A stretch of 60,632 bases of DNA, from positions 1-60,632 of the forward strand of contig JAGYJT010000019.1 of assembly GCA_018401955.1 (NCBI GenBank), read 5' to 3'. The position numbers and the translations under genes are program-made. The notes under the pieces were generated by a model that was given only the letters and a program-made list of their open reading frames with translations, did no database searches and had not been told where the DNA came from. The DNA comes from Chitinophagales bacterium. GTDB taxonomy: Bacteria; Bacteroidota; Bacteroidia; Chitinophagales; CAIOSU01. Every line of letters starts with the position of its first letter. Positions within the stretch are counted from its first letter, which is position 1. Below, in pieces: positions 10,282-19,281 of the stretch.

Positions 10282-12012
10282 TCAGTTCCCAGAAAGAATC
10301 AATTTATGAGTGCTTACCTTGCCATCTACAGATAGACGAACAATATACACTCCTTGATTGTGTTCAGCACCATTAAAATGGTAGCTATACGAACCTATTT
10401 GTTGTTGCTCATTGGTTACTAATGAACTTACTACTTCACCAAGCATGTTTACCACTTCTAGTTTTACTGCGTTCGCATTATTATCTAGCGTGTAGTTAAT
10501 ATTTGCAAGGTTAGTAGTTGGGTTCGGGTATATTGACATTCCAACATCATTACCACTAGCAAATTCAATAATTCCGGTAGTATCATTTAGGCAAGGGTCA
10601 ATAAACCGCTCAGCTGAACAAGGTGAAGTCCATAGCGGAGCAGCCGGTATGTCATATTGTCCATCAACAAATTGGGCGTAGTAAATCATCATCTCTTGCT
10701 CAGTGGTAAAACCGAAAGTGATAAGATTGTTACTAGTATTGTTATAGCTAGCTTCATAAACAAAACCTGTAGGCTTGGTGCCATTGTTCACGGTATCGTT
10801 CATATCTAAGAAAGGCTCGTAGCGCACAGTTGGTGGGTGTTCCCAATCATAGCTACCAGTATCAAAGCCCTGAAGATAATTGAATGAACCATCATACACT
10901 ATGCGGCCTTTACTATTATCGGCATTTTTAAAGAAAATATCGAAGTTGGTTCCAAACTTGTGCGTATGCGAGGTAAGGGTCCAAATGCTCTTGTTCACCA
11001 TATTGTCCCTTTCGGTTAATGTTTGTGTGGAGTTTGGTGCCAAGAAAATGTTAAGATTGGTAATAAGCGCAGATTTCATTTCCTTCTCTGCTGTGCCTTT
11101 AGGCTGGGTATATACGTTTAGATATACTTCGCCAGCAAGAATTTGATTGTGATAGTTGAACATGTGAAAGTTTAAATCAAGGCTTTCACCAGGGCTCCAT
11201 TTATAGGCCGTACCATTTGGAAGACGAAAATCTTCATTATCCTGCCAAGCCATAACATAATCCTTGTCGCTATCAAATGCAGTTAGTGGGTTTAGTGGGG
11301 TAAGACCCTGTGGCCAGTTTTGTGCAGTACCGCTTCTAAACTTGCGAAGGATAAAGTGATGAGACTCGTCGTTAAAAAACACTTCCAGCCCGATAACTTC
11401 TAATGAGTCTGCTACATCTAAATCGTACTTCTGAAAGTATTCAGACTCTTCACCTGGCTCAAAAAAGATTGGCCCCATGTGTACTTGAAAACCTTCGCAT
11501 GATTTAGGTGGGGTAGGGCGCTCAATTTTGTCAACACCACCAACGGTATAGTATTCATCAATAACAGCTTTTCTAACCACTTCACCAGTTTCTGGTGCAC
11601 CAAAAAGAATCCATTGGCGAATCAGCTCAATATCTTGTTCAGCAAGCGCCGGACGACCCTGTGGCATGTTGTTACCTTCGGCAGGCTCTAAGGCCAAATC
11701 ACCGCTTATGCAATTTGCAACCTTACGTAGCAAGAAACTGCGCGCCGGATACCCCGGATCAATATACTTATCACCTTTAGCTAGCGCTGCTGGGTTAAGT
11801 GGGTCTTGTCCAATTAGGGCCGTATACAAATCGCTACTACTAGCAGACACATCAAAATCTTGGCGCGAACCAGCATGACAACCAGAGCCAGTGCAGTTTG
11901 TACTTAAAATGGTGTACACTTCTTGCCAAGTATCTTGGGCACTTACGGGCTTTGCAATAGCAAAGGAACTAAGCACTAAAGCGAGGGAAAGCGCTCGGTA
12001 AAAATTAGTCAT
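10282..12012 (-). CDS. Cytochrome c-like / PHM-type copper monooxygenase fusion, T9SS cargo (copy B)
   Basis: The protein has 576 residues and a signal peptide ending near KPVSAQ. The heme-like motif is CX4CH (C40-TGSG-C45-H46), with a candidate axial Met at M116 (NNMPQGRPAL) and the helix ELIRQWILFGAP. The PHM-like part keeps all six expected copper ligands: H218-H219 (DESHHF), H283 (LNFHMFN), H349/H351 (SHTHKFG) and M441 (TTEQEMM). In PHM the last lies in an equivalent EM context. Extra cysteines (C101, C172, C465, C474) are conserved in the neighbours and may form disulfides. A T9SS type A tail (YPNPTTN to KLILSGN) closes it. Family assignment rests on the ligand pattern and spacing; the reaction is not known. 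Confidence 0.85.
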   Translation of the reverse strand: MTNFYRALSLALVLSSFAIAKPVSAQDTWQEVYTILSTNCTGSGCHAGSRQDFDVSASSSDLYTALIGQDPLNPAALAKGDKYIDPGYPARSFLLRKVANCISGDLALEPAEGNNMPQGRPALAEQDIELIRQWILFGAPETGEVVRKAVIDEYYTVGGVDKIERPTPPKSCEGFQVHMGPIFFEPGEESEYFQKYDLDVADSLEVIGLEVFFNDESHHFILRKFRSGTAQNWPQGLTPLNPLTAFDSDKDYVMAWQDNEDFRLPNGTAYKWSPGESLDLNFHMFNYHNQILAGEVYLNVYTQPKGTAEKEMKSALITNLNIFLAPNSTQTLTERDNMVNKSIWTLTSHTHKFGTNFDIFFKNADNSKGRIVYDGSFNYLQGFDTGSYDWEHPPTVRYEPFLDMNDTVNNGTKPTGFVYEASYNNTSNNLITFGFTTEQEMMIYYAQFVDGQYDIPAAPLWTSPCSAERFIDPCLNDTTGIIEFASGNDVGMSIYPNPTTNLANINYTLDNNANAVKLEVVNMLGEVVSSLVTNEQQQIGSYSYHFNGAEHNQGVYIVRLSVDGKVSTHKLILSGN

Positions 12013-12221
12013 CCTTACAAACGATTTTAAAGGTTAAAAGTTAGGTCGTTAAATATACTAATTGTTATTTAAAAAAGGCATCAAAATTGCCGCTATACTT
12101 AAGTTTAGCGTTATTTATATTTGTTGATAAAACTGCCCATTGTATAAATTATTGAACACATCTTTCAGACAAAAACTAACACTTATTAGGACAAAATTTA
12201 GGTGCAAAAAGTTGCACAACC

Positions 12222-12253
12222 ATAAAAAAAAGAGCCATTTCTGGCTCTTTTTT
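12222..12253 (-). terminator. Intrinsic terminator of copper monooxygenase copy C
   Basis: A perfect 12-bp stem (12226-12237 and 12242-12253) closed by a 4-nt loop has, on the minus strand, a U-rich 3' arm. It follows the stop of copy C and suggests the copies are separate transcription units. Confidence 0.88.
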
Positions 12254-12281
12254 CTGATTGTAAGTTAAAAAGGAGGATGCT

Positions 12282-14030
12282 TTAGTTGTTAGTATAAACC
12301 AACTTTTGGGTTGATACTGCTCCATCAACGGTAAGCCTAACAAAATATACTCCTGTTGCAATGGCATCAAATTGGTATTGATGTTCACCAACCTGTTGGG
12401 TTTGGTTACTAACCAATGAGCCAACGGTTTCGCCAAGCATATTCAATACTTCCAACGACACTGTGCTTGCATTTTCTAATTGATAGTTAATATTTACACT
12501 ACCTGAAGCTGGATTAGGGTAAAGGTCAAAATCAAACGCCGTGTTACTAGCAATGTCAATCAAACCTGTTTTTAGGCATGGGTTAGTGTAAGTTTCAGTA
12601 GCACAGGTTGAGGTCCATACAGGAGCGGTTGGTATGTCAAATGACCCGTCTACATATTGCATGTAGAAAATCATCATTTCATCTTCAGTAGTAAAGCCAA
12701 ACCCTACGGTGCTTGGCCCGTCATTTAAGTATGTAGCCTCGTGCATCAATCCGTTTGGCTTAGTACCGTTATTAACGGTGTCGGTCATATTCAAAAACGG
12801 CTCATATACAGCAATTGGTGGGTGCTCCCAATCATAACTGCCGGTATCAAAACCCTGACGGTAGTTATAGGTGCCATCAAATATTTGAGCTCCTTTAGAA
12901 CCATCGGTGTTTTGGAAGAAAATATTATAATCAATACCGTACTTGTGAGTATGCGATGTTAGTGTCCAGATACTGATGTTTTTTGAACCATCTTTATCGT
13001 TAAAAGTAAGCGGTTGGCCGTTATTGGTAATAGCGCCACCAGGCAAGCCACCAATACTCACACCAATTTTTGTGCTATTAATAAGTTTGGCTTTCATTTC
13101 TTTAAGCGCAGTGCCTTTAGGTTGGGTGTATACATTTAGGTATACTTCTCCAGGCAATATTTCGTTATGATAGTTGAACATGTGGAAGTTCAAATCTAAT
13201 GATGTGCCTGGTGCCCAAAAATAAGCAGTACCATTCGGTAGCCTAATGTCTTCATTATCCTGCCAAGCCATAACATAATCCTTATCGCTGTCAAAGGCGG
13301 TTAGAGGGTTTAATGGGGTAAGGCCTTGTGGCCAATTTTGCTCTGTGCCAGGAAGAAACTTGCGCAAAATAAAGTGATGCGACTCATCATTGAAATATAC
13401 TTCAAGACCAGTTACTTCAAGCGAGTCTGGTACATTCAAATCATATTTTTGGAACCACTCTGATTCCTCACCTGGCTCAAAGAATATTGGACCCATGTGA
13501 ATTTGGAAACCTTCACAAGATTTTGGGGGTGTTGGTTGCTCAATTTTTGCAATACCGCCATTGGTGTAGTAATCATCAATTAATGACTTGTCTACAACAG
13601 TGCCTGTTTCTGGAGCGCCGTAAAGAATCCATTGACGGATTAATTCAATTTCTTGTTCTTGCATTGGAGCCAAACCTTCGTGTGCTGCCGGGGTTTCGGT
13701 ATCATCTACCGACAAATCAGAACTAAGACAATTGGCAGCGCTGCGCAAGGCAAAGCTGCGGGCAGGGTACCCTGGGTTGATGTATTTATCGCCTTTGCCT
13801 AATGCTGTAGCATTTGTAGGCGAAACATCCACTAAGGCATCATATAAATCAGCGCTACTTGCTGACACGTCAAAACCATTGGCATTGCTACTGTGGCAGT
13901 TAGATCCGCTGCAGTTTGTGCTTAAAATGGTGTACACTTCTTGCCAAGTACTTTGGGCCGATGCTTTTTGAAAATTAGATGAAAAAACTAATGCAATTCC
14001 TAATGCGAGGACTTTGTAATAAGGATACAT
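12282..14030 (-). CDS. Cytochrome c-like / PHM-type copper monooxygenase fusion, T9SS cargo (copy C)
   Basis: The protein has 582 residues and a signal peptide ending near QKASAQ. Its heme-like motif is CX4CH (C40-SGSN-C45-H46). The position matching the axial Met of copy B (M116) is Ala here; His117 and Met123 are nearby, so the sixth heme ligand may differ. The copper ligands are all present: H218-H219 (DESHHF), H283 (LNFHMFN), H360/H362 (SHTHKYG) and M452 (TTEDEMM). A loop before the HxH motif holds an insert of about 11 residues relative to copy B. A T9SS type A tail (YPNPASGS to KLVYTNN) ends it. It is closest to copy B (long identical stretches around HHF and GLTPLNP), which points to a fairly recent duplication. 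Confidence 0.85.
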   Translation of the reverse strand: MYPYYKVLALGIALVFSSNFQKASAQSTWQEVYTILSTNCSGSNCHSSNANGFDVSASSADLYDALVDVSPTNATALGKGDKYINPGYPARSFALRSAANCLSSDLSVDDTETPAAHEGLAPMQEQEIELIRQWILYGAPETGTVVDKSLIDDYYTNGGIAKIEQPTPPKSCEGFQIHMGPIFFEPGEESEWFQKYDLNVPDSLEVTGLEVYFNDESHHFILRKFLPGTEQNWPQGLTPLNPLTAFDSDKDYVMAWQDNEDIRLPNGTAYFWAPGTSLDLNFHMFNYHNEILPGEVYLNVYTQPKGTALKEMKAKLINSTKIGVSIGGLPGGAITNNGQPLTFNDKDGSKNISIWTLTSHTHKYGIDYNIFFQNTDGSKGAQIFDGTYNYRQGFDTGSYDWEHPPIAVYEPFLNMTDTVNNGTKPNGLMHEATYLNDGPSTVGFGFTTEDEMMIFYMQYVDGSFDIPTAPVWTSTCATETYTNPCLKTGLIDIASNTAFDFDLYPNPASGSVNINYQLENASTVSLEVLNMLGETVGSLVSNQTQQVGEHQYQFDAIATGVYFVRLTVDGAVSTQKLVYTNN

Positions 14031-14172
14031 TAAATTAATTTTTAAGGTTAAACCGTAAGATTACGCCTAATATACTAATTGTTATGCTAAAAGAACAATG
14101 AAAAGCTAGATAATAATTACACCTATGCGATTATTGTAAATGTTTCAACTTGTGCTTTTCAATTATTTAGAA

Positions 14173-14205
14173 GCAAAAAAAAGCCACCATTTTCGTGGTG
14201 GCTTT
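14173..14205 (-). terminator. Intrinsic terminator after the bacilliredoxin gene
   Basis: A perfect 10-bp stem (14180-14189 and 14196-14205) with a 6-nt loop is followed on the minus strand by a run of eight T. It probably ends the whole SUF-bacilliredoxin block. Confidence 0.88.
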
Positions 14206-14224
14206 CAATTAGTGTAAATTATGG

Positions 14225-14641
14225 TTAGCAATATTGCTCAAATGCAGCTTTTAAATTAGCTGCAATAGCCTCTGCAGGAACCCCTTCAATATGGTGACGC
14301 TCAATAAAGTGTACTAATTTGCCATCTTTAAACAAACCCATTGAAGGTGAGCTTGGTGGGTACGGAAAAGTGTAGCTTCGAGCCTTAGCTACCGCTTGGG
14401 CATCAACTCCAGCAAATACGGTAACCAAATTATCTGGAAGTTTATCAGCAGACTTAACAGCTGCAACGGCACCTGGTCGTGCATTACGAGCAGCACAACC
14501 ACACACTGAGTTAATAACTACAAAAGTGGTGCCTTCTTTACTTTCTAGCAATTGCTCAACGTCTTCGGCGGTAAGCAATTCACGGAACCCATTGCCGGTA
14601 AGTTCCTGTTTCATGGGTGCTACTAATTCTGGTGGATACAT
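14225..14641 (-). CDS. brxB: BrxA/BrxB family bacilliredoxin (YphP/YqiW type)
   Basis: A 138-residue protein of the BrxA/BrxB family, starting MYPPELVAPMKQELTG and holding the redox motif CGC in VINSVCGCAARNARPG. In Firmicutes these proteins remove bacillithiol from protein thiols; in Bacteroidota they are often found beside SUF genes. It lies 137 bp after sufT in the same direction and is followed by a strong terminator, so it may be the last gene of the SUF transcript. The spacer before it (14642-14778) is AT-rich and holds degenerate GATTGTAGATT-like words. A role in keeping Fe-S assembly thiols or other protein thiols reduced is inferred from context. The choice between brxA and brxB is tentative. 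Confidence 0.88.
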   Translation of the reverse strand: MYPPELVAPMKQELTGNGFRELLTAEDVEQLLESKEGTTFVVINSVCGCAARNARPGAVAAVKSADKLPDNLVTVFAGVDAQAVAKARSYTFPYPPSSPSMGLFKDGKLVHFIERHHIEGVPAEAIAANLKAAFEQYC

Positions 14642-14778
14642 AGCTATTGTAGATTTTATGATTTACGATTGTAGATTAATGAATTTACTATTTTTGATTG
14701 TTGATTTTCGGTTGATTTATTTCACATTGACAATTTCGCTGTTATTGCAATCTTAAATCGTCAATCTGAAATCAATAA

Positions 14779-15126
14779 TTAAAGAAATCCTAGCTCCAAC
14801 TGTGCGGCTTCGCTCATCATGCTTTGTTCCCAAGGTGGATCGAAAGTAATTTCTACTTTTACCTCGTTTACATCTTCTAGTGTTTTTACTTTAGCTTCCA
14901 CATCAAGCGGCAGACTTTCGGCTACTGGGCACATGGGGCTGGTAAGCGTCATCATGATATGTACGTTGTTGCCCGGGTCTACGTTAATTTCATAGATAAG
15001 GCCCAGCTCATAAATATCCACAGGTATCTCAGGATCATAACAGGTTTTAATAACCTTAATAATGTCGTCCTTGATTTCTATGAAGCTTTTCTTTGGCATT
15101 TCGGTTGTTGTTGTTTCTGGCAACAT
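14779..15126 (-). CDS. sufT: SUF-associated DUF59/MIP18 protein (SufT-like)
   Basis: A 115-residue DUF59 protein. It shows DPEIPVDIYELGLIYEI and the loop LTSPMCPVAESLP, whose Cys is conserved in SufT/MIP18 proteins that help mature Fe-S proteins. Its start codon follows the sufE stop by 2 nt, which implies translational coupling; a second Met at residue 10 is a possible alternative start. Length and motifs fit the short SufT-like form. Confidence 0.9.
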   Translation of the reverse strand: MLPETTTTEMPKKSFIEIKDDIIKVIKTCYDPEIPVDIYELGLIYEINVDPGNNVHIMMTLTSPMCPVAESLPLDVEAKVKTLEDVNEVKVEITFDPPWEQSMMSEAAQLELGFL

Positions 15127-15128
15127 AT

Positions 15129-15557
15129 TTATGCTTGTTTTGCCTGTTGGCTTAAGCCAAGGGCGTATAGTTTAATTTGTTTCAACATGGCGTTCAATCC
15201 ATTACTGCGCTGCGAGCTTAGGTGCGAACGCAATTCAATTTTATCGATAAAGTACAGTTCGGCATCCAGTATTTCTTGTGGTTCGTGGCCCGAAAGCACC
15301 CTCACCAACAAGCCCACAATCCCTTTAGTAATTACGGTATTGCTGTCGGCCTCAAAGTATACTTTCCCGTCCTTTTCGTAGCCATGCAACCAAACGGTGC
15401 TTTGGCAGCCCTTTACTACATTTTCCACTATCTTATAACGCTCATCCAGCTCTGGCAGTTTCTTACCGATATCAATCAGGTAATCGTACCGCTCCATCGG
15501 CTCCTCAAAAAGGTCAAACTCTTCTATTATGTCGTTTTGGATGTCGTTAATGGTCAT
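15129..15557 (-). CDS. sufE: SufE family sulfur acceptor
   Basis: The 142-residue SufE protein accepts persulfide sulfur from SufS and passes it to the SufBCD scaffold. The active Cys is in VVKGCQSTVWLHG, at about residue 51. The SufE signature pattern continues to LSSQRSNGLNAMLKQI. It lies 48 bp after sufS; that gap contains a TTTCAAA-A-TTTGAAA dyad (15566-15580). It is upstream of, and nearly touching, sufT. Confidence 0.95.
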   Translation of the reverse strand: MTINDIQNDIIEEFDLFEEPMERYDYLIDIGKKLPELDERYKIVENVVKGCQSTVWLHGYEKDGKVYFEADSNTVITKGIVGLLVRVLSGHEPQEILDAELYFIDKIELRSHLSSQRSNGLNAMLKQIKLYALGLSQQAKQA

Positions 15558-15605
15558 TGTTCTAATTTCAAAATTTGAAAGTGTGCTAATTGACTCATTT
15601 TCAAA

Positions 15606-16868
15606 TTAAGCCAACATCTCCTTCACCTTCTCTATCCCCTTCGCCAGCTTGTCTATTTCTTCTTTAGTGTTATAGAATGCAAACGAGGCCCTGCAAGTTC
15701 CAGGTATAGCAAATCTGTCCATTAACGGTTGGCAGCAATGGTGACCCGTGCGGATGGCAATACCCTGCTTATCCAACAATACGCCCATATCATATGGGTG
15801 TATACCATCTACCAAAAAGGAAATAACACTGGCTTTTTCTTCTGCTTGCCCTATTATTTTAAACCCTTCAATTTGGCTCAATACTTCCGTTCCATAAACC
15901 AGCAAATCGTGCTCGTGCTGGGCTATTTTGTCGTAGCCTATGCTATTAATGTAGTCTATAGCTACCCCCATGGCTATGCCGCCGCTTATATCGGGCGTAC
16001 CAGCCTCAAATTTATAGGGCAGCTGGTTATAAGTGGTTTTCTCGAAAGTAACCTCTTTAATCATTTCGCCACCACCTTGGTAAGGGTTCATTTGCTCCAG
16101 CAAACGCTCTTTACCAAATAGTATACCCATACCTGTTGGGCCGAATATTTTATGTGAAGAGCAAGCATAAAAATCGCAATCCAAAGCTTGTACATCCACG
16201 GCCATGTGCGGTGCAGCTTGTGCGCCATCTAACATTACCACGGCGCCCACCTCGTGTGCATGGGCAATGATATCTTTTACTGGGTTAATGGTACCTAAAG
16301 AGTTGCTTACGTATACCACCGAAACTATTTTGGTGCGCTCGTTAAGCAACTGCTTATACTCGTCCATTATAATGTTACCTGCATCATCAATTGGGATGAT
16401 TCGCAACTTAGCACCACGCTCATCGCATACCATTTGCCAAGGCACTATGTTGCTGTGGTGCTCCATAGTACTAATGATAACCTCATCACCAGGCTGCAAA
16501 AATTTGCGACCATAGCTACTAGCAACCAAGTTAATGCCTTCGGTGGTGCCTTTAGTAAAGTTGATTTCGTTGGTGGATGATGCATTGATAAACGCACGGC
16601 ACTTTTCGCGGGCAGCTTCGTATTCCTCCGTCGCCTTTTCGCTCAAGTAGTGCAAGCCACGGTGAATGTTGCTATTATATAGTTTGTAATAGTTGCTAAT
16701 GGCATCTATTACTACACTTGGTTTTTGTGAGGTGGCAGCGTTATCAAAATAAACCAATGGGTATCCATTAACCTTTTGGTGCAGTATTGGGAAGTCCTTA
16801 CGGATAGCTTCTACATCAAAAGGCTTGCTGCTATTTATTGCGTTTATGCTTACACCTGTTGTAGCCAT
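15606..16868 (-). CDS. sufS: Cysteine desulfurase SufS
   Basis: A PLP-dependent group II cysteine desulfurase that supplies sulfur from cysteine to SufE. The PLP lysine is in ACSSHKIFGPTGMG and the active Cys in RTGHHCCQPLM. The start is placed at the ATG at 16868, which overlaps the sufD stop by one base (TAATG), a usual coupling signal; the open frame extends 13 codons further upstream within sufD, which is unlikely to be used. This gives 420 residues, normal for the family. Confidence 0.95.
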   Translation of the reverse strand: MATTGVSINAINSSKPFDVEAIRKDFPILHQKVNGYPLVYFDNAATSQKPSVVIDAISNYYKLYNSNIHRGLHYLSEKATEEYEAAREKCRAFINASSTNEINFTKGTTEGINLVASSYGRKFLQPGDEVIISTMEHHSNIVPWQMVCDERGAKLRIIPIDDAGNIIMDEYKQLLNERTKIVSVVYVSNSLGTINPVKDIIAHAHEVGAVVMLDGAQAAPHMAVDVQALDCDFYACSSHKIFGPTGMGILFGKERLLEQMNPYQGGGEMIKEVTFEKTTYNQLPYKFEAGTPDISGGIAMGVAIDYINSIGYDKIAQHEHDLLVYGTEVLSQIEGFKIIGQAEEKASVISFLVDGIHPYDMGVLLDKQGIAIRTGHHCCQPLMDRFAIPGTCRASFAFYNTKEEIDKLAKGIEKVKEMLA

Positions 16869-18187
16869 TAGCGGGTAAGTTGTAGGGTTAATTGATTGAG
16901 TAACCACTCTTTAAGTGGCTCTATGGTAACCTTTTCTATAACATCGGCTGCAAAGGCTTGGTTTAGCATCGCGCGGGCCTGTGCTTCATCTAACCCACGT
17001 GCGCGAAGATAGAATACCATGGTATCATCTATTTGCCCCATAGTAGCGCCATGGCTGCATTTTACATCGTCGGCAAATATTTCTAATTGCGGCTTGGTGT
17101 AAGTGTTTGCATCGTTTGATAGTAAAATGGTTTTATTGCTTTGGAAGGCGTTGGTCTTTTGGGCATCTTCTTTTACATAGATGCGACCATTAAACACACC
17201 CGTGCTTTTATCATTAAGCAAGCCCTTAAACAATTGGTGGCTTTCGCAATGGGGCTCGTTGTGTTTTACCAATACATGGTTGTCGGCTTGCGAGTTACCA
17301 TCAAGGCTATACAGGCCATAAAAACCGGCCTCTGAGTTTTTGCCATCAATATCAACCGACATAAAGTTGCGCACCAACTGCCCCGATAGATTAACCACAT
17401 AGGTGTTGAAGTGGCTATCATTGCCTTGCTTGGCTGCCAAATTGCCCACGTGTCTGCCGATATTGGCATCGGTCATTAACTTATGGTAATTTACGTGCCC
17501 ATTATCGCCAACAAAAATTTCAAACAACTGATTGCCAAATGCAGTATCAGTGCCTATATATTGATGACTTTCAATTATATCCAAACGGCTGCTGCGGCCA
17601 GTAACTACTAAATTGCGCGTATTGATTAAACCTTCACTGCTTTCGGTGGTAACGTGTATTATTATTACCGGGTGGGCCACTTCAACCTTTGCTGGTACAT
17701 ATACAAACGCCCCATCTTGCGCAAATGCGGTATTAAGTGCACTAAAAGCCTCTGTTGAATTGTTGGCTAAGGTATTATAATTATCACGCAGCCCCATGTG
17801 GCCTTGTTCATTATAATGCGCTAAACTACCAATAACCAAACCTTCTGCCTCGTCAATCACATCTGAAAGGGTGGGAGAGAAGTGCCCATTGACAAATACC
17901 AATCTATTGGCCGTTAAAAACGGAAACAGGTTTATCTGGTTCTCGTCAACCTCAGTTGAGGCGGAATTGGTAACATCAACCAAACCTTTCTTAAACTGCG
18001 CTGCAATATTGGTATATTTCCAATCTTCGTGGCGCGTGGTGGGTATGCCCAATTGCCCAAACGAATGGATAGCAGGCTTGCGCGCAATGCCCATAGGGGT
18101 TTGGGTAGTAGCTAGTTTTTCCCACTGCGCATACAAAGCTTGCGCCGAAGGGTGTATCGCGTTTTCTGTTTCGCTTAATGTCATCAT
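16868..18187 (-). CDS. sufD: Fe-S cluster assembly protein SufD
   Basis: The 439-residue SufD partner of the SufB2-C2 or SufBCD scaffold. The C-terminal beta-helix region has the typical KTNAFQSNKTILLSNDA, IFADDVKCSHGATMG and YLRARGLDEAQARAML motifs. Its start is 1 nt from the sufC stop and its stop overlaps the sufS start. Two adjacent Met codons open the frame. Clearly part of the suf operon. Confidence 0.95.
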   Translation of the reverse strand: MMTLSETENAIHPSAQALYAQWEKLATTQTPMGIARKPAIHSFGQLGIPTTRHEDWKYTNIAAQFKKGLVDVTNSASTEVDENQINLFPFLTANRLVFVNGHFSPTLSDVIDEAEGLVIGSLAHYNEQGHMGLRDNYNTLANNSTEAFSALNTAFAQDGAFVYVPAKVEVAHPVIIIHVTTESSEGLINTRNLVVTGRSSRLDIIESHQYIGTDTAFGNQLFEIFVGDNGHVNYHKLMTDANIGRHVGNLAAKQGNDSHFNTYVVNLSGQLVRNFMSVDIDGKNSEAGFYGLYSLDGNSQADNHVLVKHNEPHCESHQLFKGLLNDKSTGVFNGRIYVKEDAQKTNAFQSNKTILLSNDANTYTKPQLEIFADDVKCSHGATMGQIDDTMVFYLRARGLDEAQARAMLNQAFAADVIEKVTIEPLKEWLLNQLTLQLTR

Positions 18188-18188
18188 C

Positions 18189-18947
18189 TTATACCGTAGC
18201 GTCTACTTCTTGTTTAATCCAATCGTAGCCTTTAGCCTCAAGCTCAAGCGCTAATTCTTTATCACCGCTCTTTACAATACGGCCATTGTACATAACGTGC
18301 ACAAAATCGGGCACTATATAGTCAAGTAAGCGCTGGTAGTGGGTTATTACAACAAAGGCGTTGTTTTCGTTCCTTAGTTTGTTTACGCCATTGGCTACTA
18401 TGCGCAAAGCGTCAATATCCAAACCACTATCTGTTTCATCTAGTACTGATAGGGTAGGTTCCAACATCGCCATCTGGAATATCTCGTTGCGCTTCTTTTC
18501 GCCGCCACTGAAACCTTCGTTTACGGCGCGGCGCATTAGCTTTTCGTCTATTTCAACAAAACGCATTTTTTCCTTCATTACCTTCAAGAATTCCACTGCA
18601 TCTAATGGCTCTTGGCCCCGGTGCTTGCGCACTTCGTTGAGTGAGGCCTTCATAAAGTTGGCCATGCTTACACCCGGTATTTCTATCGGGTATTGAAACG
18701 CCAAGAAAACGCCCTCTCTGGCGCGCTCTTCAGCAGCCATATCAAGCAAGTCTTTACCCTGAAAGGTAACAGTGCCATCGGTTACATCGTATTCTTCTTT
18801 GCCGGCTAATACGTTGGCCAAGGTGCTTTTACCGGTACCGTTGGGCCCCATTATGGCGTGCACTTCACCTGGCTTTACTTCTAAGCCAAAGCCTTTCAAT
18901 ATCTCTTTGCCATTAATGCTGGCGTGTAGGTCTTTAATAGATAGCAT
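18189..18947 (-). CDS. sufC: Fe-S cluster assembly ATPase SufC
   Basis: An ABC-type ATPase of 252 residues. It shows Walker A (GPNGTGKST), the signature [11 protein letters not shown], Walker B with LDETDSGLD and the H-loop [11 protein letters not shown]. It powers the SufB-SufD scaffold. It lies 334 bp downstream of sufB, an unusually wide gap for this operon, filled by the repeat-rich spacer described separately, and 1 nt upstream of sufD. Confidence 0.96.
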   Translation of the reverse strand: MLSIKDLHASINGKEILKGFGLEVKPGEVHAIMGPNGTGKSTLANVLAGKEEYDVTDGTVTFQGKDLLDMAAEERAREGVFLAFQYPIEIPGVSMANFMKASLNEVRKHRGQEPLDAVEFLKVMKEKMRFVEIDEKLMRRAVNEGFSGGEKKRNEIFQMAMLEPTLSVLDETDSGLDIDALRIVANGVNKLRNENNAFVVITHYQRLLDYIVPDFVHVMYNGRIVKSGDKELALELEAKGYDWIKQEVDATV

Positions 18948-19281
18948 CTTCGTCTTTGTAATTGTTGTTATAATGTACGAGGTACGATTGAGTTATTTAT
19001 TGATTCTTTTATTCAATTCTCACACACCGCTTCCCTCCTAAAAAGGAGGGGTAGGGAGGTGTCTGGGTGGTAAAGCTGGTGTTAGCAGTACTGATGATTC
19101 GAAGCCCGAATTACGTTGACCGTATTGCGAAGCCCGCTTTACGGATGGTTTCTCGTTTCAAACGAGACTCACCATGACACGTAGGGGAATTCTCCCCGTC
19201 GCGTCCGGTTTACATTCGCTTTTCCTCATTTCCAAATTTTCAAATTGCATCAGCACATTAGCACATCAGCACATTGTTACA
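18948..19281. repeat. Repeat- and dyad-rich spacer between sufB and sufC
   Basis: There is no plausible gene here. Contents in order: a CCCTCC-N6-GGAGGG hairpin (19033-19050) next to more purine-rich GGGAGG; two direct copies of GAAGCCCG 28 bp apart (19101, 19129), each followed within 2 nt by TTACG; a perfect dyad TCTCGTTT-C-AAACGAGA (19151-19167) nested in ATGGT/ACCAT (19145-19175); a GGGGAATTCTCCCC near-palindrome; and a run of degenerate CAAATTT and AGCACATT words (19226-19275). It looks like a composite of mobile palindromic and simple repeats inserted into the suf operon. Confidence 0.6.

Noticed and set aside
12176-12436. 86-residue minus-strand frame across a terminator
   Set aside because: It overlaps the copy C gene end and its terminator hairpin in another frame.
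14642-14778. AT-rich gap considered as a hidden tRNA or riboswitch
   Set aside because: No cloverleaf or conserved riboswitch core is seen; only degenerate GATTGTAGATT-like words.
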